Counted from the first letter of the stretch, positions 17,816 through 26,823 are shown. The stretch: DNA of 64,000 nt from CAWFPR01 sp963817635 (GCA_963817635.1 CAWFPR010000028.1:1-64000), one strand, 5' to 3'. Notes: generated from the letters alone by a model not told the origin. Made by a program: numbers and translations.

Positions 17816-20536
17816 ATGCCGAATCCACCGCGCGTGTTCCTGATCGACGGCAGCTCGCAGATGTACCGCGCGTATCACGCGATGCGAGGGTCCGGCCTCA
17901 CGGGGCCCGGCGGCCGGTCCACCCATGCGGTCTACATCTTCGTGACGATGCTGCGGAAGCTGATCCAGGATCACCAGCCGCAGTACATCGCCGCGTCCTT
18001 CGACCTGGCGGGGCCGACCTTCCGCGACGAGATGGTGACCGACTACAAGGCCAACCGGGCACCGATGCCCCCGGACCTCGCCGAGCAAATCCCGTGGGTG
18101 CACGAGGCGTGCGAGGCGATGGGCGTCCCCATCCTCACCTACGAGCGCTTCGAAGCCGACGACGTCATCGGGACGCTGGCGACGAAGGCCACCGCGCAGG
18201 GATTCGAGGTGGCCATCGTCACCGGCGACAAGGACTTCTTTCAGCTCGTCCACGACGGCCTCGCGGTGTACAACCCGCGCGACGAAGGCACGTGGTACGA
18301 CGCGGACGGCGTGAAGGAGAAGTTCGGCGTGACGCCGGCCCAGGTCGTCGACGTGCTCGCGCTGATGGGTGACGCGATCGACAACATCAAGGGCGTGCCC
18401 GGCATCGGCGAAAAAGGCGCGCGCGAGCTCATCTCCACCCACGGCGATCTCGAGGCACTGCTCGCGCACGCGGCCGAGATCCCGAACAAGCGCTATCGCG
18501 AAGGGCTGCTCGGGCATGCCGGCGATGCGTGGCAGAGCCGCGAGCTGGCGCGGATCCGGACGGACGTGCCGGTGGAGTTCCTGCCCGAGACGCTCCGGTA
18601 TCGAGGCGCGTCGAGGGAGCGCTGCTTCGAGCTGTTCACGCGCCTCGGCTTCCGCACCCTCGTCATGGACTACGCGCCGACCGCCGAGACCGTCGGCAAG
18701 GACTACGCCGTCGTGTCGACGCTCGACGGCATCGCCGCGCTGGCCGCCGAGTTGCGCGCGGCGGGACGGTTTGCCTTCCGGGTGCTCGCGGATGCGCCGT
18801 CCGCGATGCGGGCGGGGATCGCCGGACTCTCGTTCTCAATACGTCTCCGGCAGGCGCGCTACGTGCCGCTCGGCGGGAACGCAAAGGCCGGGGATCTCTT
18901 CGGTGAACCCTCGGACGCCCGCGCCGCCGTGCCGTTGGAAGATGCGCTGGCCGCCCTCAAGAGCGTCTTCGAGGATCCGGCGATTGCCAAAGTGGGCCAC
19001 GACCTGAAGTTCGACGCCATCGTGCTCGAGCGTCACGGGGTCGTCCCCGACGGTCTCGAGACCGACACGATGCTCGCGAGCTACCTGCTCGACGCCACCC
19101 GTTCCGCGCATCCGCTCGAGGAGCTGGCGCTCGAACACGCGGGCTACAAGGCGCTGCGCGAGGAGGACATCTGCGGCCGCGGCGCGAAGGCCATCCCGTT
19201 TGCGACGCTGCCGGCGGAGACCGCGCTCGATTTTGCCGGCGAGCGCTCCGACATCGCGCTGCAGTTGTCCGGGACGCTGCGCGGGCTGCTGCAACGCGAG
19301 GGGCTGGACGCGGTGTATCGCGACCTGGAGCTGCCGCTCATCCCCGTGCTCGTGGCGATCGAGCGCGCGGGCATCCGCGTCGACGGCGCGGCGCTGGGGG
19401 CGCAATCGGAGCGCGTCGACCGGGAGCTTGCGACACGCAGCGCCCGGATCTTCGCGATGGCCGGCGAGGAGTTCAACATCAACTCACCGCAGCAGCTGTC
19501 GAAAATCCTGTTCGACAAGCTGCAGCTGCCGACGCTCAAGCGCAACGCCAGGACGAAAACCGCATCGACGGCGGTCGAAGTCCTCGAGGAGCTCGCGCTG
19601 GCGCACGACCTGCCGCGGCTGATTCTCGAGTGGCGCGCGCTCCAGAAGCTGAAAGGCACCTATATCGACGCGCTGCCGCAGCTCGTCAATCCCGATACGG
19701 GACGCGTGCACACCTGCTTCAACCAGGCCGTCGCCGCCACTGGACGCCTGAGCAGCAGCGACCCGAATCTCCAGAACATTCCGATTCGAACCGAGCTCGG
19801 CCGCGAGATCCGCCGCGCGTTCATCGCCGAGCCAGGGCACGTGCTGATCTCGGCCGACTACTCGCAGATCGAACTCCGGGTCCTGGCGCACCTCTCGAAG
19901 GACGAGGCGCTCGTCGACGCGTTCACGCGCGGCGTGGACATCCACGATCGCACGGCGCTGAAGGTGTTCGGTTCGAACAGCGGGCTGGAGGAGCACGAGC
20001 TGCGCCGCCGGGCCAAAATCATCAACTACGCCCTGCTCTACGGGAAGACGGCGTTCACGCTCGCCAGGGATATCGGCGTCACGCAGCAGGCGGCCCAGGA
20101 TTTCATCAACGCCTATTTCGCCGGGTTTCCGGCCGTCCGGGTGTTCATCGATCAGCTCCTGGCGACGGCCAGAGAGACTGGCGTCGTGACGACCATGTTC
20201 GGCCGACGACGGCTCGTCCCCGAACTGACGAGCAGGAACGGGCAGATCCGCGGCGCAGCCGAGCGGGTCGCCGTCAACATGCCGATCCAGGGGACGGCCG
20301 CCGACATCCTCAAGCGCGCCATGATCGACGTGCACGCGGCGCTCGCCGGAGAACTGGACGGCCGCGTGCGCATGATCCTGACCGTGCACGACGAACTGCT
20401 GTTCGAGGCGCCGGGCGAACTCGCCGGACAGGCCGCCGAGCGGGTGCGGGAGTTGATGGAAGGCGCCGTCAGCCTCGATGTGCCGCTGACGGTGGATGTC
20501 GGAATCGGCGACAACTGGAAGGACGCAAAGAGCTAG
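17816..20536 (+). CDS. polA: DNA polymerase I
   Basis: 906 residues with three domains: 5'-nuclease (from RVFLIDGSSQMYRAYHAM, with VTGDKDFFQLV and GDAIDNIKGVPGIGEKGA), a 3'-5' exonuclease-like domain, and the polymerase. Motif A is DYSQIELRVLAHLS (about residue 680), the O-helix RRRAKIINYALLYG, and motif C VHDELLFE (about 857). The exonuclease motif I, normally DxE, reads FRVL (residues 321-324), so proofreading acids are missing, although KFD and the late Asp remain. The O-helix Phe of E. coli (F762) is Tyr738 here. It functions in Okazaki-fragment processing and repair. It converges on the next gene with 13 bp between. Confidence 0.97.
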   Translation: MPNPPRVFLIDGSSQMYRAYHAMRGSGLTGPGGRSTHAVYIFVTMLRKLIQDHQPQYIAASFDLAGPTFRDEMVTDYKANRAPMPPDLAEQIPWVHEACEAMGVPILTYERFEADDVIGTLATKATAQGFEVAIVTGDKDFFQLVHDGLAVYNPRDEGTWYDADGVKEKFGVTPAQVVDVLALMGDAIDNIKGVPGIGEKGARELISTHGDLEALLAHAAEIPNKRYREGLLGHAGDAWQSRELARIRTDVPVEFLPETLRYRGASRERCFELFTRLGFRTLVMDYAPTAETVGKDYAVVSTLDGIAALAAELRAAGRFAFRVLADAPSAMRAGIAGLSFSIRLRQARYVPLGGNAKAGDLFGEPSDARAAVPLEDALAALKSVFEDPAIAKVGHDLKFDAIVLERHGVVPDGLETDTMLASYLLDATRSAHPLEELALEHAGYKALREEDICGRGAKAIPFATLPAETALDFAGERSDIALQLSGTLRGLLQREGLDAVYRDLELPLIPVLVAIERAGIRVDGAALGAQSERVDRELATRSARIFAMAGEEFNINSPQQLSKILFDKLQLPTLKRNARTKTASTAVEVLEELALAHDLPRLILEWRALQKLKGTYIDALPQLVNPDTGRVHTCFNQAVAATGRLSSSDPNLQNIPIRTELGREIRRAFIAEPGHVLISADYSQIELRVLAHLSKDEALVDAFTRGVDIHDRTALKVFGSNSGLEEHELRRRAKIINYALLYGKTAFTLARDIGVTQQAAQDFINAYFAGFPAVRVFIDQLLATARETGVVTTMFGRRRLVPELTSRNGQIRGAAERVAVNMPIQGTAADILKRAMIDVHAALAGELDGRVRMILTVHDELLFEAPGELAGQAAERVRELMEGAVSLDVPLTVDVGIGDNWKDAKS

Positions 20537-20549
20537 CGAGGGTTCGCGC

Positions 20550-21344
20550 CTACCGCGTCCAGCTCGTCTTGAAGGCCTCCCACTCGCTCAGCATCCCGGC
20601 GATCGTCTGTTCGCGGTCGCTCGCGGCGAGGCGGGCGGCGCGCTCCGGCACGAGCGCCTGCACGACGAGCCGATCGAGATCGGCGCGAAGCGCCGCGCCG
20701 CGGTCTCGGGCGAGCGGCGCCCTGACCCACCCGGCGGTCGCCGCGGCCCACGCGCGGTCGAGATCGCCTGCGCCGCGTGCGGCGGCCGCCAGCCAGTAGC
20801 CGGCCGGCGTGGAACCGGGATCGTCGGCGACCTCCACCGCCATGCGGTCGAGGATGCGAGTGTAAAGCGGCGCACGCTCACCGATCGCCCGCTTCCGAGC
20901 CAGCCGATCGAGCGCGCTCGCCCACCAGTCGAGCGCGCGCTCGTGGGCCGCCGACCCGAGCGCCAGGGAGGCATCGATCGTGCCCTCGAAGAGTTCCGCG
21001 GCGGCGCCGAATCGATCCTCCATGTACAGCGCCTCGGCGAGACCAATTGTCAGCTCGACCCGTTCGGTCGGCTGGAGCGCGCGCGGGTCGACCGTGCGGA
21101 GCGCCTGGCGCGCTTCGTCGAGATCCGCCGGATCGGCCGACGCGCGATACCGTTCGAGGCGGATGCGGCCGAGTACCACGCGCGCCGCGTCGGGCGCCGT
21201 GGCCAGCGCTTCGCGGGCGGCGCGTTCAGCCGATTCGTACTCGGCGAGGTTGTAGAAGCGGCGGGCGTCGGCGAGCGCGTCACTTGCCTGGGCGGCTCCG
21301 GACAGGGTCAGCAGGACCACCACGAGGGCAAGAACCGGGCGCAT
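20550..21344 (-). CDS. secreted TPR-like helical-repeat protein
   Basis: 264 residues from ATG at 21344 with a signal peptide (VLALVVVLLTLSGAAQA). Helical repeats follow: ALADARRFYNLAEYESAERAAREALATA, IGLAEALYMEDRFGAAAELFEG, and later Ala-rich helices with DRAWAAATAGW. This is the composition of degenerate tetratricopeptide proteins. No catalytic motif is visible and the partner is unknown. It is probably monocistronic, between polA and pcnB. Confidence 0.65.
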   Translation of the reverse strand: MRPVLALVVVLLTLSGAAQASDALADARRFYNLAEYESAERAAREALATAPDAARVVLGRIRLERYRASADPADLDEARQALRTVDPRALQPTERVELTIGLAEALYMEDRFGAAAELFEGTIDASLALGSAAHERALDWWASALDRLARKRAIGERAPLYTRILDRMAVEVADDPGSTPAGYWLAAAARGAGDLDRAWAAATAGWVRAPLARDRGAALRADLDRLVVQALVPERAARLAASDREQTIAGMLSEWEAFKTSWTR

Positions 21345-21423
21345 AGTCCGATGGTAGCACAGCTGAGCCAACCCCCTAAATTGCGTCCAGTCAGCAAGTT
21401 AGTCATGATGCCCCATTGTTTGA

Positions 21424-21432
21424 TGCTATAAT
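21424..21432 (+). promoter_or_regulatory. extended -10 promoter just upstream of pcnB
   Basis: TGCTATAAT is a perfect TATAAT with an extended TGn. It ends nine bases before the ATG at 21442, so transcription would start within about three bases of the start codon, giving a leaderless or nearly leaderless mRNA unless a later start is used. Confidence 0.5.
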
Positions 21433-21441
21433 TCAGCCCCG

Positions 21442-22780
21442 ATGGTGGAACCGACCATCGTCCCGCGGGCTGAGCACACGATCTCCCGCCGCGACGTCGA
21501 TCCAGACGCGCTGAAGGTCCTTTATCGGCTGCACGAGCACAACTTCGTGGCATACCTCGTCGGAGGGAGCGTCCGCGATCTGCTGCTCGGACGCCTGCCG
21601 AAGGACTTCGATATCGGCACGTCCGCCCACCCGCACCAGGTCAAGAAGCTGTTCAGGAACTGCTGGATCATCGGCAGGCGGTTCCGGCTCGCGCACGTCA
21701 AATTCGGAACCAAGACAATCGAAGTCGCCACGTTCCGGCGGCAGGTCGACGCGTCGCCGACGACGCCTGAAATGGAAGCCGCGACCGCCGGCCCGGACGA
21801 CATCGTGCCGCCGGCCGAGCCCGTTCTGCCGGAGCCCCATCATGGCCGCGGCCGTCGACGGACCGACGAACTCATCATTCAGCGCGACAACTCCTACGGC
21901 ACGCCCGAGGAGGACGCCTTCCGCCGCGACTTCACGGTCAACGCGCTCTTCTACGACATCGGGACGTTCGCGATCATCGATTACGTCGGCGGCCTGCAGG
22001 ATCTCGATCGACGGCTCATCCGCTGCATCGGCGATCCCGACGTGCGGTTCCTCGAGGATCCCGTCCGGATGCTGCGCGCGGTCGGTACTCGCCGCCCGCC
22101 TGCAGTTCACGATCGACGAACCGGTACTCGACGCCATTTCGACGCACGCCCACGAGATCGCGCAGAGCGCGCCGGCGCGCCTGATCGAGGAGTTCTACAA
22201 GATCCTGCGGTCGGGTCACGCGGAGGAGGCGTTCCGGCAACTGCGCGCCACCGGCCTCCTGAGGGAAATGGCGCCGGAAATGACGGTGGGAACAGCCGGA
22301 CCGCTCTGGCAGTCCATTGCCGCGATCGATCGTTATCGCGCGCGATTCGAGGGGGCGCCCGACTCGCTGACGAGCGCCATCCTTGCCGGTGCGCTGCTCG
22401 TCCCGCTTGGACTGATCGGACGGGGGCGTTTTTCGGCTGACGCGCTTGAACGCCGCGTCGAACTCGGTATGCTGCCGATCTCGAGGCGGGACGTCGATCG
22501 GCTCCAGCAGATCCTGTCGCTGCAGCCGCGGTTGCTGGACCTGCGGGCCGGTCCGCGTTCGCAGCGCGGGCTGCTGCACCGCGCCGTCCTCGACGAAGCG
22601 CTCACCTGGCTCGAGATCCACGGCGATCAGCCGGACGTCGTCGCGCACTGGCGCGCCCTGCAGGCCGAGGCGGCAGCGAATCCACAGCCACACGAACACG
22701 ACATGGCCGCCGATGCCGGCCCCCCCCCGGCATTCCGTCGCCGTCGTCGCCGCCGGCCGCGGCGCGTGCCGAGTCACTAA
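21442..22780 (+). CDS. pcnB: poly(A) polymerase/CCA-adding-type nucleotidyltransferase, frameshifted
   Basis: 445 residues after removing one base at the GGTACT at 22084. The nucleotidyltransferase head has AYLVGGSVRDLLLGRLPKDFDIGTSAHP (G-S-x9-D-x-D type) and the PcnB-like RFRLAHVKFGTKTIEVATFR. The RNA-binding head continues as RRDFTVNALFYDI and DPVRMLRAVVLAARLQF. After the shift come ARLIEEFYKILRSGHAEEAF and helical body segments, ending in an Arg-rich tail (RRRRRRRPRR). It adds poly(A), or possibly CCA, to RNA 3' ends; the PcnB-like features favour poly(A). The single-base shift is probably an artefact. Confidence 0.9.
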
Positions 22781-23154
22781 CGCATACGGATTACACGGAT
22801 CCGGACACGACCACGGATTACACGGATTACACCGATCTCGAGGGGTGACGACGGAGTCAGCGGATGGCATGCGATGCCATCAACTCGAAACCGGATCTCG
22901 ACGAAGTGCGCACGAATCCGCTATCACATCCAGGCCGTTCGGTACTCCATTTCTGCACTTCGTGAGTTCGCCCGGCCGAGGGCCTGATGGCTACGTGCGT
23001 CCTGCTGCTCGTCCTGCAAGAGCTGCCGCAAGGCGCCGGCGTCTCCGTGGGCGATCCGCTCGCTGAGGTCCAACGGACGGCCCAGCAGTGGCTTGACGCG
23101 GTGAACCTCTATCGCGGGGGCTGGAACCGCTCGTCGCGAACGCCTCCGATTGAA
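22781..23154. other. intergenic region with CACGGATTACACGGAT repeats
   Basis: No gene is supported here. At 22783-22838 the unit ACGGATTACACGGAT occurs twice in direct orientation. An 18-base core (CCACGGATTACACGGATT) also occurs inverted at 32335-32356. The rest (22860-23154) shows no feature I can support. Confidence 0.6.
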
Positions 23155-23712
23155 TCAGCGGGCGCGGCGGTAGTGCATCGCCACCGCGCCGCTGCGGAGC
23201 GGCCTCGCCGAGACCAGCTCGAGCTGCCGCGTCGCGGGCAGACCGCTCTGGTAGAGGGTCGGGCCGTGGCCGGCGAGCCGGGGATGAACGAGGAACGTGT
23301 ACTCGTCAATCAACTCGAGCCGGTCGAGCTCGGTGGCGAGCTTGCCGCTGCCGAGGAGCACGCCCTTCGGAGTCGCGTCCTTGAGCCTCTGCACGCCCGC
23401 GCGCAGATCGCCGCCGATGTGGTGGCTGTTGGTCCACGGGAAGTCCTTGCGCGTCGACGACACCACGTACTTCGGCTTGGCCTCCAGCTTGACCGCCCAC
23501 TCGCGCATGGCTGGCGGCGCTTCCTCTGCCCCGCGAGCGACGGCCGGCCAGTAGCTCTCCATCATCTCGTAGGTGACGCGGCCCCACAGCATCGCCCCGC
23601 TCTCGTCCATGAGGCGGGTGAAGAAGTCGTGTGTCTCGTCGTCGGCGATCCCCTCGCGGTGGTCGACACATCCGTCCAGCGTGACGTTGGTGGCGAAGGT
23701 CAGGAGTCCCAT
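23155..23712 (-). CDS. dihydrofolate-reductase/RibD-C-like family protein
   Basis: 185 residues from ATG at 23712. RibD-C fold features are GLLTFATNVTLDGCVDH, MLWGRVTYEMMESYWP, YVVSSTRKDFPW, KGVLLGSGKLATELDRLELIDEY and VHPRLAGHGPTLY. Proteins of this family bind NADPH, but only a few have known substrates; this copy need not make riboflavin or folate. It lies upstream and divergent from the ArsR operon, separated by a questionable small reading frame. Confidence 0.85.
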   Translation of the reverse strand: MGLLTFATNVTLDGCVDHREGIADDETHDFFTRLMDESGAMLWGRVTYEMMESYWPAVARGAEEAPPAMREWAVKLEAKPKYVVSSTRKDFPWTNSHHIGGDLRAGVQRLKDATPKGVLLGSGKLATELDRLELIDEYTFLVHPRLAGHGPTLYQSGLPATRQLELVSARPLRSGAVAMHYRRAR

Positions 23713-24032
23713 GGCGAGGATTGTATGACCAGGCTCCCCGCCGGGCCTATCGCTCCGCCGGCGGCCGGCATCCAGCTGCAGTTCGGTCCCCACGGGTACC
23801 CGTCCTCGCGCGCCGGGTCGAGGAAGGTGGAAGGCACGATCAGCGGCGCGGTGGCCTGGCCGACCGGCTCGCCGTCGATGAGGGCCTGCACGCTGATCGA
23901 TCTGGCCACCGTGAAGCTGGGCCGTAGGGGCTGGCCGGGAGTCGTCGCCTGCCTCGCCTGATCGACGTTGATCGTGAGTGAGATGGACCGCCGACAACGC
24001 AGCAGGCGCTCCAGCTTCCCATTGCATGCCAT
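23700..24032 (-). CDS. doubtful 110-residue hypothetical protein
   Basis: A minus-strand frame of 110 residues overlaps the RibD-like start by 13 bp. Its middle (SLTINVDQARQATTPGQPL, SISVQALIDGEPVGQATAP) has an ordinary, non-shadow-like composition and ends PWGPNCSWMPAAGG. No family was recognised and no ribosome site is visible. It may be a decayed gene tail. Confidence 0.25.
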   Translation of the reverse strand: MACNGKLERLLRCRRSISLTINVDQARQATTPGQPLRPSFTVARSISVQALIDGEPVGQATAPLIVPSTFLDPAREDGYPWGPNCSWMPAAGGAIGPAGSLVIQSSPWDS

Positions 24033-24050
24033 CGCTCCATCTTGTACACT
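24022..24050 (+). promoter_or_regulatory. candidate arsR promoter
   Basis: TTGCAT (24022-24027) and TACACT (24045-24050) are spaced 17 bp apart. Transcription would start near 24057, at the ATG (24058), making the message leaderless. The -10 box lies inside the operator palindrome. Confidence 0.45.
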
Positions 24051-24069
24051 GAACCATATGGTTCAGTGT
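24046..24069. promoter_or_regulatory. perfect 24-bp palindromic operator over the arsR start
   Basis: Left arm ACACTGAACCAT and right arm ATGGTTCAGTGT are exact reverse complements with no spacer. The palindrome covers the -10 box and the ATG of the ArsR-family gene, as expected of an autorepressed dimer site. Confidence 0.8.
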
Positions 24070-24423
24070 GTCCAGGCCAACTTCGATGTCTCGTTCGGAG
24101 CACTCTCGGACGCCACCCGGCGCGGTGTTCTGGAGCAACTCGGGCGTGCGGACGCTTCGATCACGGCGCTTGCCCAGAGGTTCCACATGACCCTCACGGG
24201 CATGAAGAAACATGTCGGCGTCCTGGAGCAGGCGGGGCTCGTCACCACGGAGAAGGTCGGACGCGTGCGCACCTGCAGGCTCGGCCTACGCGGTCTGCAA
24301 GAAGAGGCGGAGTGGATCGAAAGGTACCGCCAGCTCTGGAGCGCACGCTTTGACGAGTTGGACAAGGTTGTCGAGAAATTGAAACGAAAGGAAAGAGCCG
24401 ATGGACGAAAGAAGAGAAAGTGA
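24058..24423 (+). CDS. ArsR-family transcriptional repressor
   Basis: 121 residues from ATG at 24058. The winged helix is FGALSDATRRGVLEQLGRADASITALAQRFHMTLTGMKKHVGVLEQAGLV, with wing VGRVRTCRLG and a C-terminal dimerisation helix rich in Lys/Arg. No metal-binding CxC motif is present, as usual for the subclass paired with AHSA1 proteins. It overlaps the AHSA1 gene by 23 bp and likely represses the three-gene operon by binding the palindrome over its own start. Confidence 0.92.
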   Translation: MVQCVQANFDVSFGALSDATRRGVLEQLGRADASITALAQRFHMTLTGMKKHVGVLEQAGLVTTEKVGRVRTCRLGLRGLQEEAEWIERYRQLWSARFDELDKVVEKLKRKERADGRKKRK

Positions 24424-24913
24424 AGCCGCCCCAACGAAGAACCACACGACGGTGGAACGGAGGTCCGAGCGCGAACTCGTCGTCACACGAACCGTCAACG
24501 GTCCGGCGCGCCTCGTGTTCGAGGCGTGGACCAAGGCAGATCTATTCAGGAGGTGGTGGGTGCCAAGATCGTATGGTCTGACCCTGCTTTCCTGCGAGAT
24601 GGATGTTCGTGTTGGAGGCGGGTACCGTTTGGTCTTCAGCCACCAGGATTCGACCATGGAGTTCTTCGGCACGTACCTGGAAGTGATACCCCATTCGCGT
24701 CTCGTTTGGACGAACGAGGAAGGCGATGGCGGCATGACCGTCACCACGGTGACCTTCGATGAAATCGCCGGCAGAACGTTGGTGGTGGTGCACGATCTCT
24801 ATCCCTCGAAGGAAGCGCTTGACGCCGCCTCCGGATCGACGGGCGCGATGCCTGAGGCGCTCGACCAACTCGACGAACTTCTCGTCAGCCTGGGATCTAC
24901 AACGACAAAATGA
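24401..24913 (+). CDS. SRPBCC/AHSA1-domain protein
   Basis: 170 residues. START-like fold marks are VVTRTVNGPARLVFEAWTKADLFRRWW, CEMDVRVGGGYRLVF, GTYLEVIPHSRLVWT, and the C-terminal helix EALDQLDELLVSL. AHSA1-type proteins bind hydrophobic ligands or act as stress-related cofactors, and they are routinely encoded next to an ArsR regulator. Its start lies inside the arsR 3' end, so translation is coupled. Confidence 0.88.
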   Translation: MDERRESEAAPTKNHTTVERRSERELVVTRTVNGPARLVFEAWTKADLFRRWWVPRSYGLTLLSCEMDVRVGGGYRLVFSHQDSTMEFFGTYLEVIPHSRLVWTNEEGDGGMTVTTVTFDEIAGRTLVVVHDLYPSKEALDAASGSTGAMPEALDQLDELLVSLGSTTTK

Positions 24914-24941
24914 CGCAGCCAACCATATCGCGGGTCGTCAC

Positions 24942-25829
24942 ATGAGTAGACTACGTAGTCACAGGGTGGTCGTCCTCGTCGCCGCGGCGTGTGCCGCCGC
25001 GGCCGCGCACGCGACGATCGCGGGAGAACAAGCCTTGCGCACACCAGACTCTAAAGGCTATGCCAACGTCAATGGCGTCGAGCTGTATTACGAGGTCCAC
25101 GGTGATGGTCCACCCCTCGTGATGCTGCATGGAGGCGTCAGTCCGGCCGAGATGTTCGGTGCGCCGTTGGAGGAGATGGCAAAGACGCACAGAGTCATCG
25201 CGCCACATGTTCAGGGTCATGGCTTGAGCAAGGACGCCAGCCGACCGTGGTCGCACGAAGCCTTCGCAGACGACGTCGCCGCGCTGCTGGTGCATCTCGG
25301 CATCAAGAAGGCTGGTGTGATGGGGTACTCGAGTGGTGGTCTCGTGGCGCTCCAGATCGCCATCCGCCATCCCGAACTTGTCGACAAGTTGATCGTTGTT
25401 TCGGCCGCGTTTCGCTCGGACGGCTACTACCCGGAGGTTTTGCAGGCGTTCGCCCAGATGCCTGCGGCGGCACCGATGATCGCGGCCAACGTGAGCAAGT
25501 CGCCGCTCGCCACCCTCTATCCGTCTGTGAACTGGGAGAGCATGTTCAGGAAAACTGGTGAACTGGCCAATCGACGCTATGACTGGTCGGCCTCCGTGGC
25601 TGGTATCAAAGCACCGACGCTGCTCGTGTTTGCGGATGCCGACGCGATTCGCCCCGAGCACATCGCGGAGTTCTACAAGCTGTTGGGCGGCGGACAACGC
25701 GACGCGGGCCTTGACGGGTCGCTGAGAGCCGCCAGCCGGTTGGCGATCGTTCCGAACACGACCCACATGAACATCCTCGGCTCTCCAAGTGTCATGCTGT
25801 TCGCAACGGAGTTTCTAAAGTCGCAGTAG
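24942..25829 (+). CDS. secreted alpha/beta hydrolase
   Basis: 295 residues with a signal peptide (VVVLVAAACAAAAAHA). The fold marks are PPLVMLHGGVSPAEM (oxyanion strand), QGHGLSKD, nucleophile elbow GYSSGG, acid in FADADAIRPEH, and a His in VPNTTHMN. All three triad residues are present. Substrate is unknown. It follows the AHSA1 gene by 28 bp, so it is likely under ArsR control. Confidence 0.85.
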   Translation: MSRLRSHRVVVLVAAACAAAAAHATIAGEQALRTPDSKGYANVNGVELYYEVHGDGPPLVMLHGGVSPAEMFGAPLEEMAKTHRVIAPHVQGHGLSKDASRPWSHEAFADDVAALLVHLGIKKAGVMGYSSGGLVALQIAIRHPELVDKLIVVSAAFRSDGYYPEVLQAFAQMPAAAPMIAANVSKSPLATLYPSVNWESMFRKTGELANRRYDWSASVAGIKAPTLLVFADADAIRPEHIAEFYKLLGGGQRDAGLDGSLRAASRLAIVPNTTHMNILGSPSVMLFATEFLKSQ

Positions 25830-25924
25830 ATCACTCCGTACTCCGTGCCCCAATAGCAGCAGATGTATCGGATGTCGATGCGTGCGGCGTCGGCGAATCG
25901 CGATCCCGCCGGCTTGGACGGGCC

Positions 25925-26050
25925 GCCGACGGACAGGTGCTCATGGCGGCGTATACGCTCAGGAGAAGTGGCGATGCCGAAGCGATCCGGATCATCAGCG
26001 CGCGGCGGGCGAGCCGCGGCGAGCGTGCGGCGTACGCGGCGAAGGATTGA
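25925..26050 (+). pseudogene. C-terminal remnant of a BrnT-family toxin
   Basis: Only the last 41 codons remain in frame: VLMAAYTLRR and AIRIISARRASRGERAAY, the conserved BrnT (DUF497) ending. The upstream DNA (25830-25924) does not continue the family's beta-sheet core in any frame. Its stop overlaps the start of the intact antitoxin gene. Confidence 0.65.
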
Positions 26051-26268
26051 CTTCTTCGGATATTCCGGACTCGTCGCCGGAGCAGCTGGCGGTCATGCGC
26101 CGCGTGGGTCGGCCGCCGATCGGGAAGAAACCCCGTCAGGTGATCGCCATTCGCGTTGATCCGGGCGTTCTCGAGTCGTTCCGCAAGGAGGCGCGCCGCC
26201 GGCGTGTCGGCTACCAGACCCTCATCAACGAGGTGCTGGCCGAGCACGCGCGCAAGGGCGTCGCGTAA
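26047..26268 (+). CDS. brnA: BrnA-family antitoxin (toxin partner truncated)
   Basis: 73 residues from a TTG that overlaps the toxin remnant's stop (ATTGA); ATG at 26095 is an alternative. GRPPIGKKPRQVIAIRVDPGVLESFRKEA to GYQTLINEVLAEHARK is the BrnA ribbon-helix-helix pattern. With only a truncated toxin upstream it is probably an orphan remnant. The next 172 bp (26269-26440) hold no gene I can support. Confidence 0.7.
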   Translation: MTSSDIPDSSPEQLAVMRRVGRPPIGKKPRQVIAIRVDPGVLESFRKEARRRRVGYQTLINEVLAEHARKGVA

Positions 26269-26440
26269 GACGCTGCGGACGGGTGGGCTGTTTTCGAAAC
26301 GGCCGCTCCGGCGGCCTTGATCGTTACTGACGGGTGCGGTCGGCCGCGAGCGGCGTTCACCACCATTTCGAATCGACTCGCAGCGCCTGCGCCGGTCGCC
26401 GGCTGAAGAGGCGGCTCAGCCGCCGATCGAACACCTGCCC

Positions 26441-26823
26441 TCACTTCGGGACTTGGTCAAGAGCGGCGAGCACGTCTCGCATGTACGACGACACGACGAA
26501 CGTGCCGGCCGCGTCGGTTTCGAGCACGGCCCCGGCCATCCCTTATGCGATCGAACAGGGCTTGCCGAGGGAAGAGCAGGGACTCGGAGTCGTTCCTTAG
26601 CGTGTTGCGGACGACACGAGCGATGATGTTGCTCGTGCCGCTCGGTACTGCCACCGCGTGCCCGGCGGCGCGATCAACTCCTGCTTCGTCGCGAGCGCGG
26701 CTGCATCACCGACGTCGAGCAGCATGCGCATGACGTGCGCCCGCGGATTCTCCATATTCTCGTCGAACCGCAGTCCGCTGCTCATCCGGTGTAGTCGCGA
26801 AGCGGCGATCTGACGGGGCTCCG
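26441..26823 (-). pseudogene. fragment of a serine hydrolase (beta-lactamase-fold family)
   Basis: Reading across at least two frameshifts gives LLRMSSGLRF-like RLHRMSSGLRFDEN, PPGTRWQY, SGTSNIIARVVRNTL, FPRQALFDRI, GMAGAVLETDAAGTFVVSSYM and a stop. These are consecutive landmarks of class-C beta-lactamase/serine hydrolase proteins. The catalytic SxxK region and the C-terminal third are missing, so this is a decayed internal fragment. The following 284 bp to 27107 have no supported gene. Confidence 0.7.

Noticed and set aside
22783..22838. Possible CRISPR array
   Set aside because: Only two short units of the CACGGATTACACGGAT type with no regular spacers; a dispersed repeat also found at 32335.
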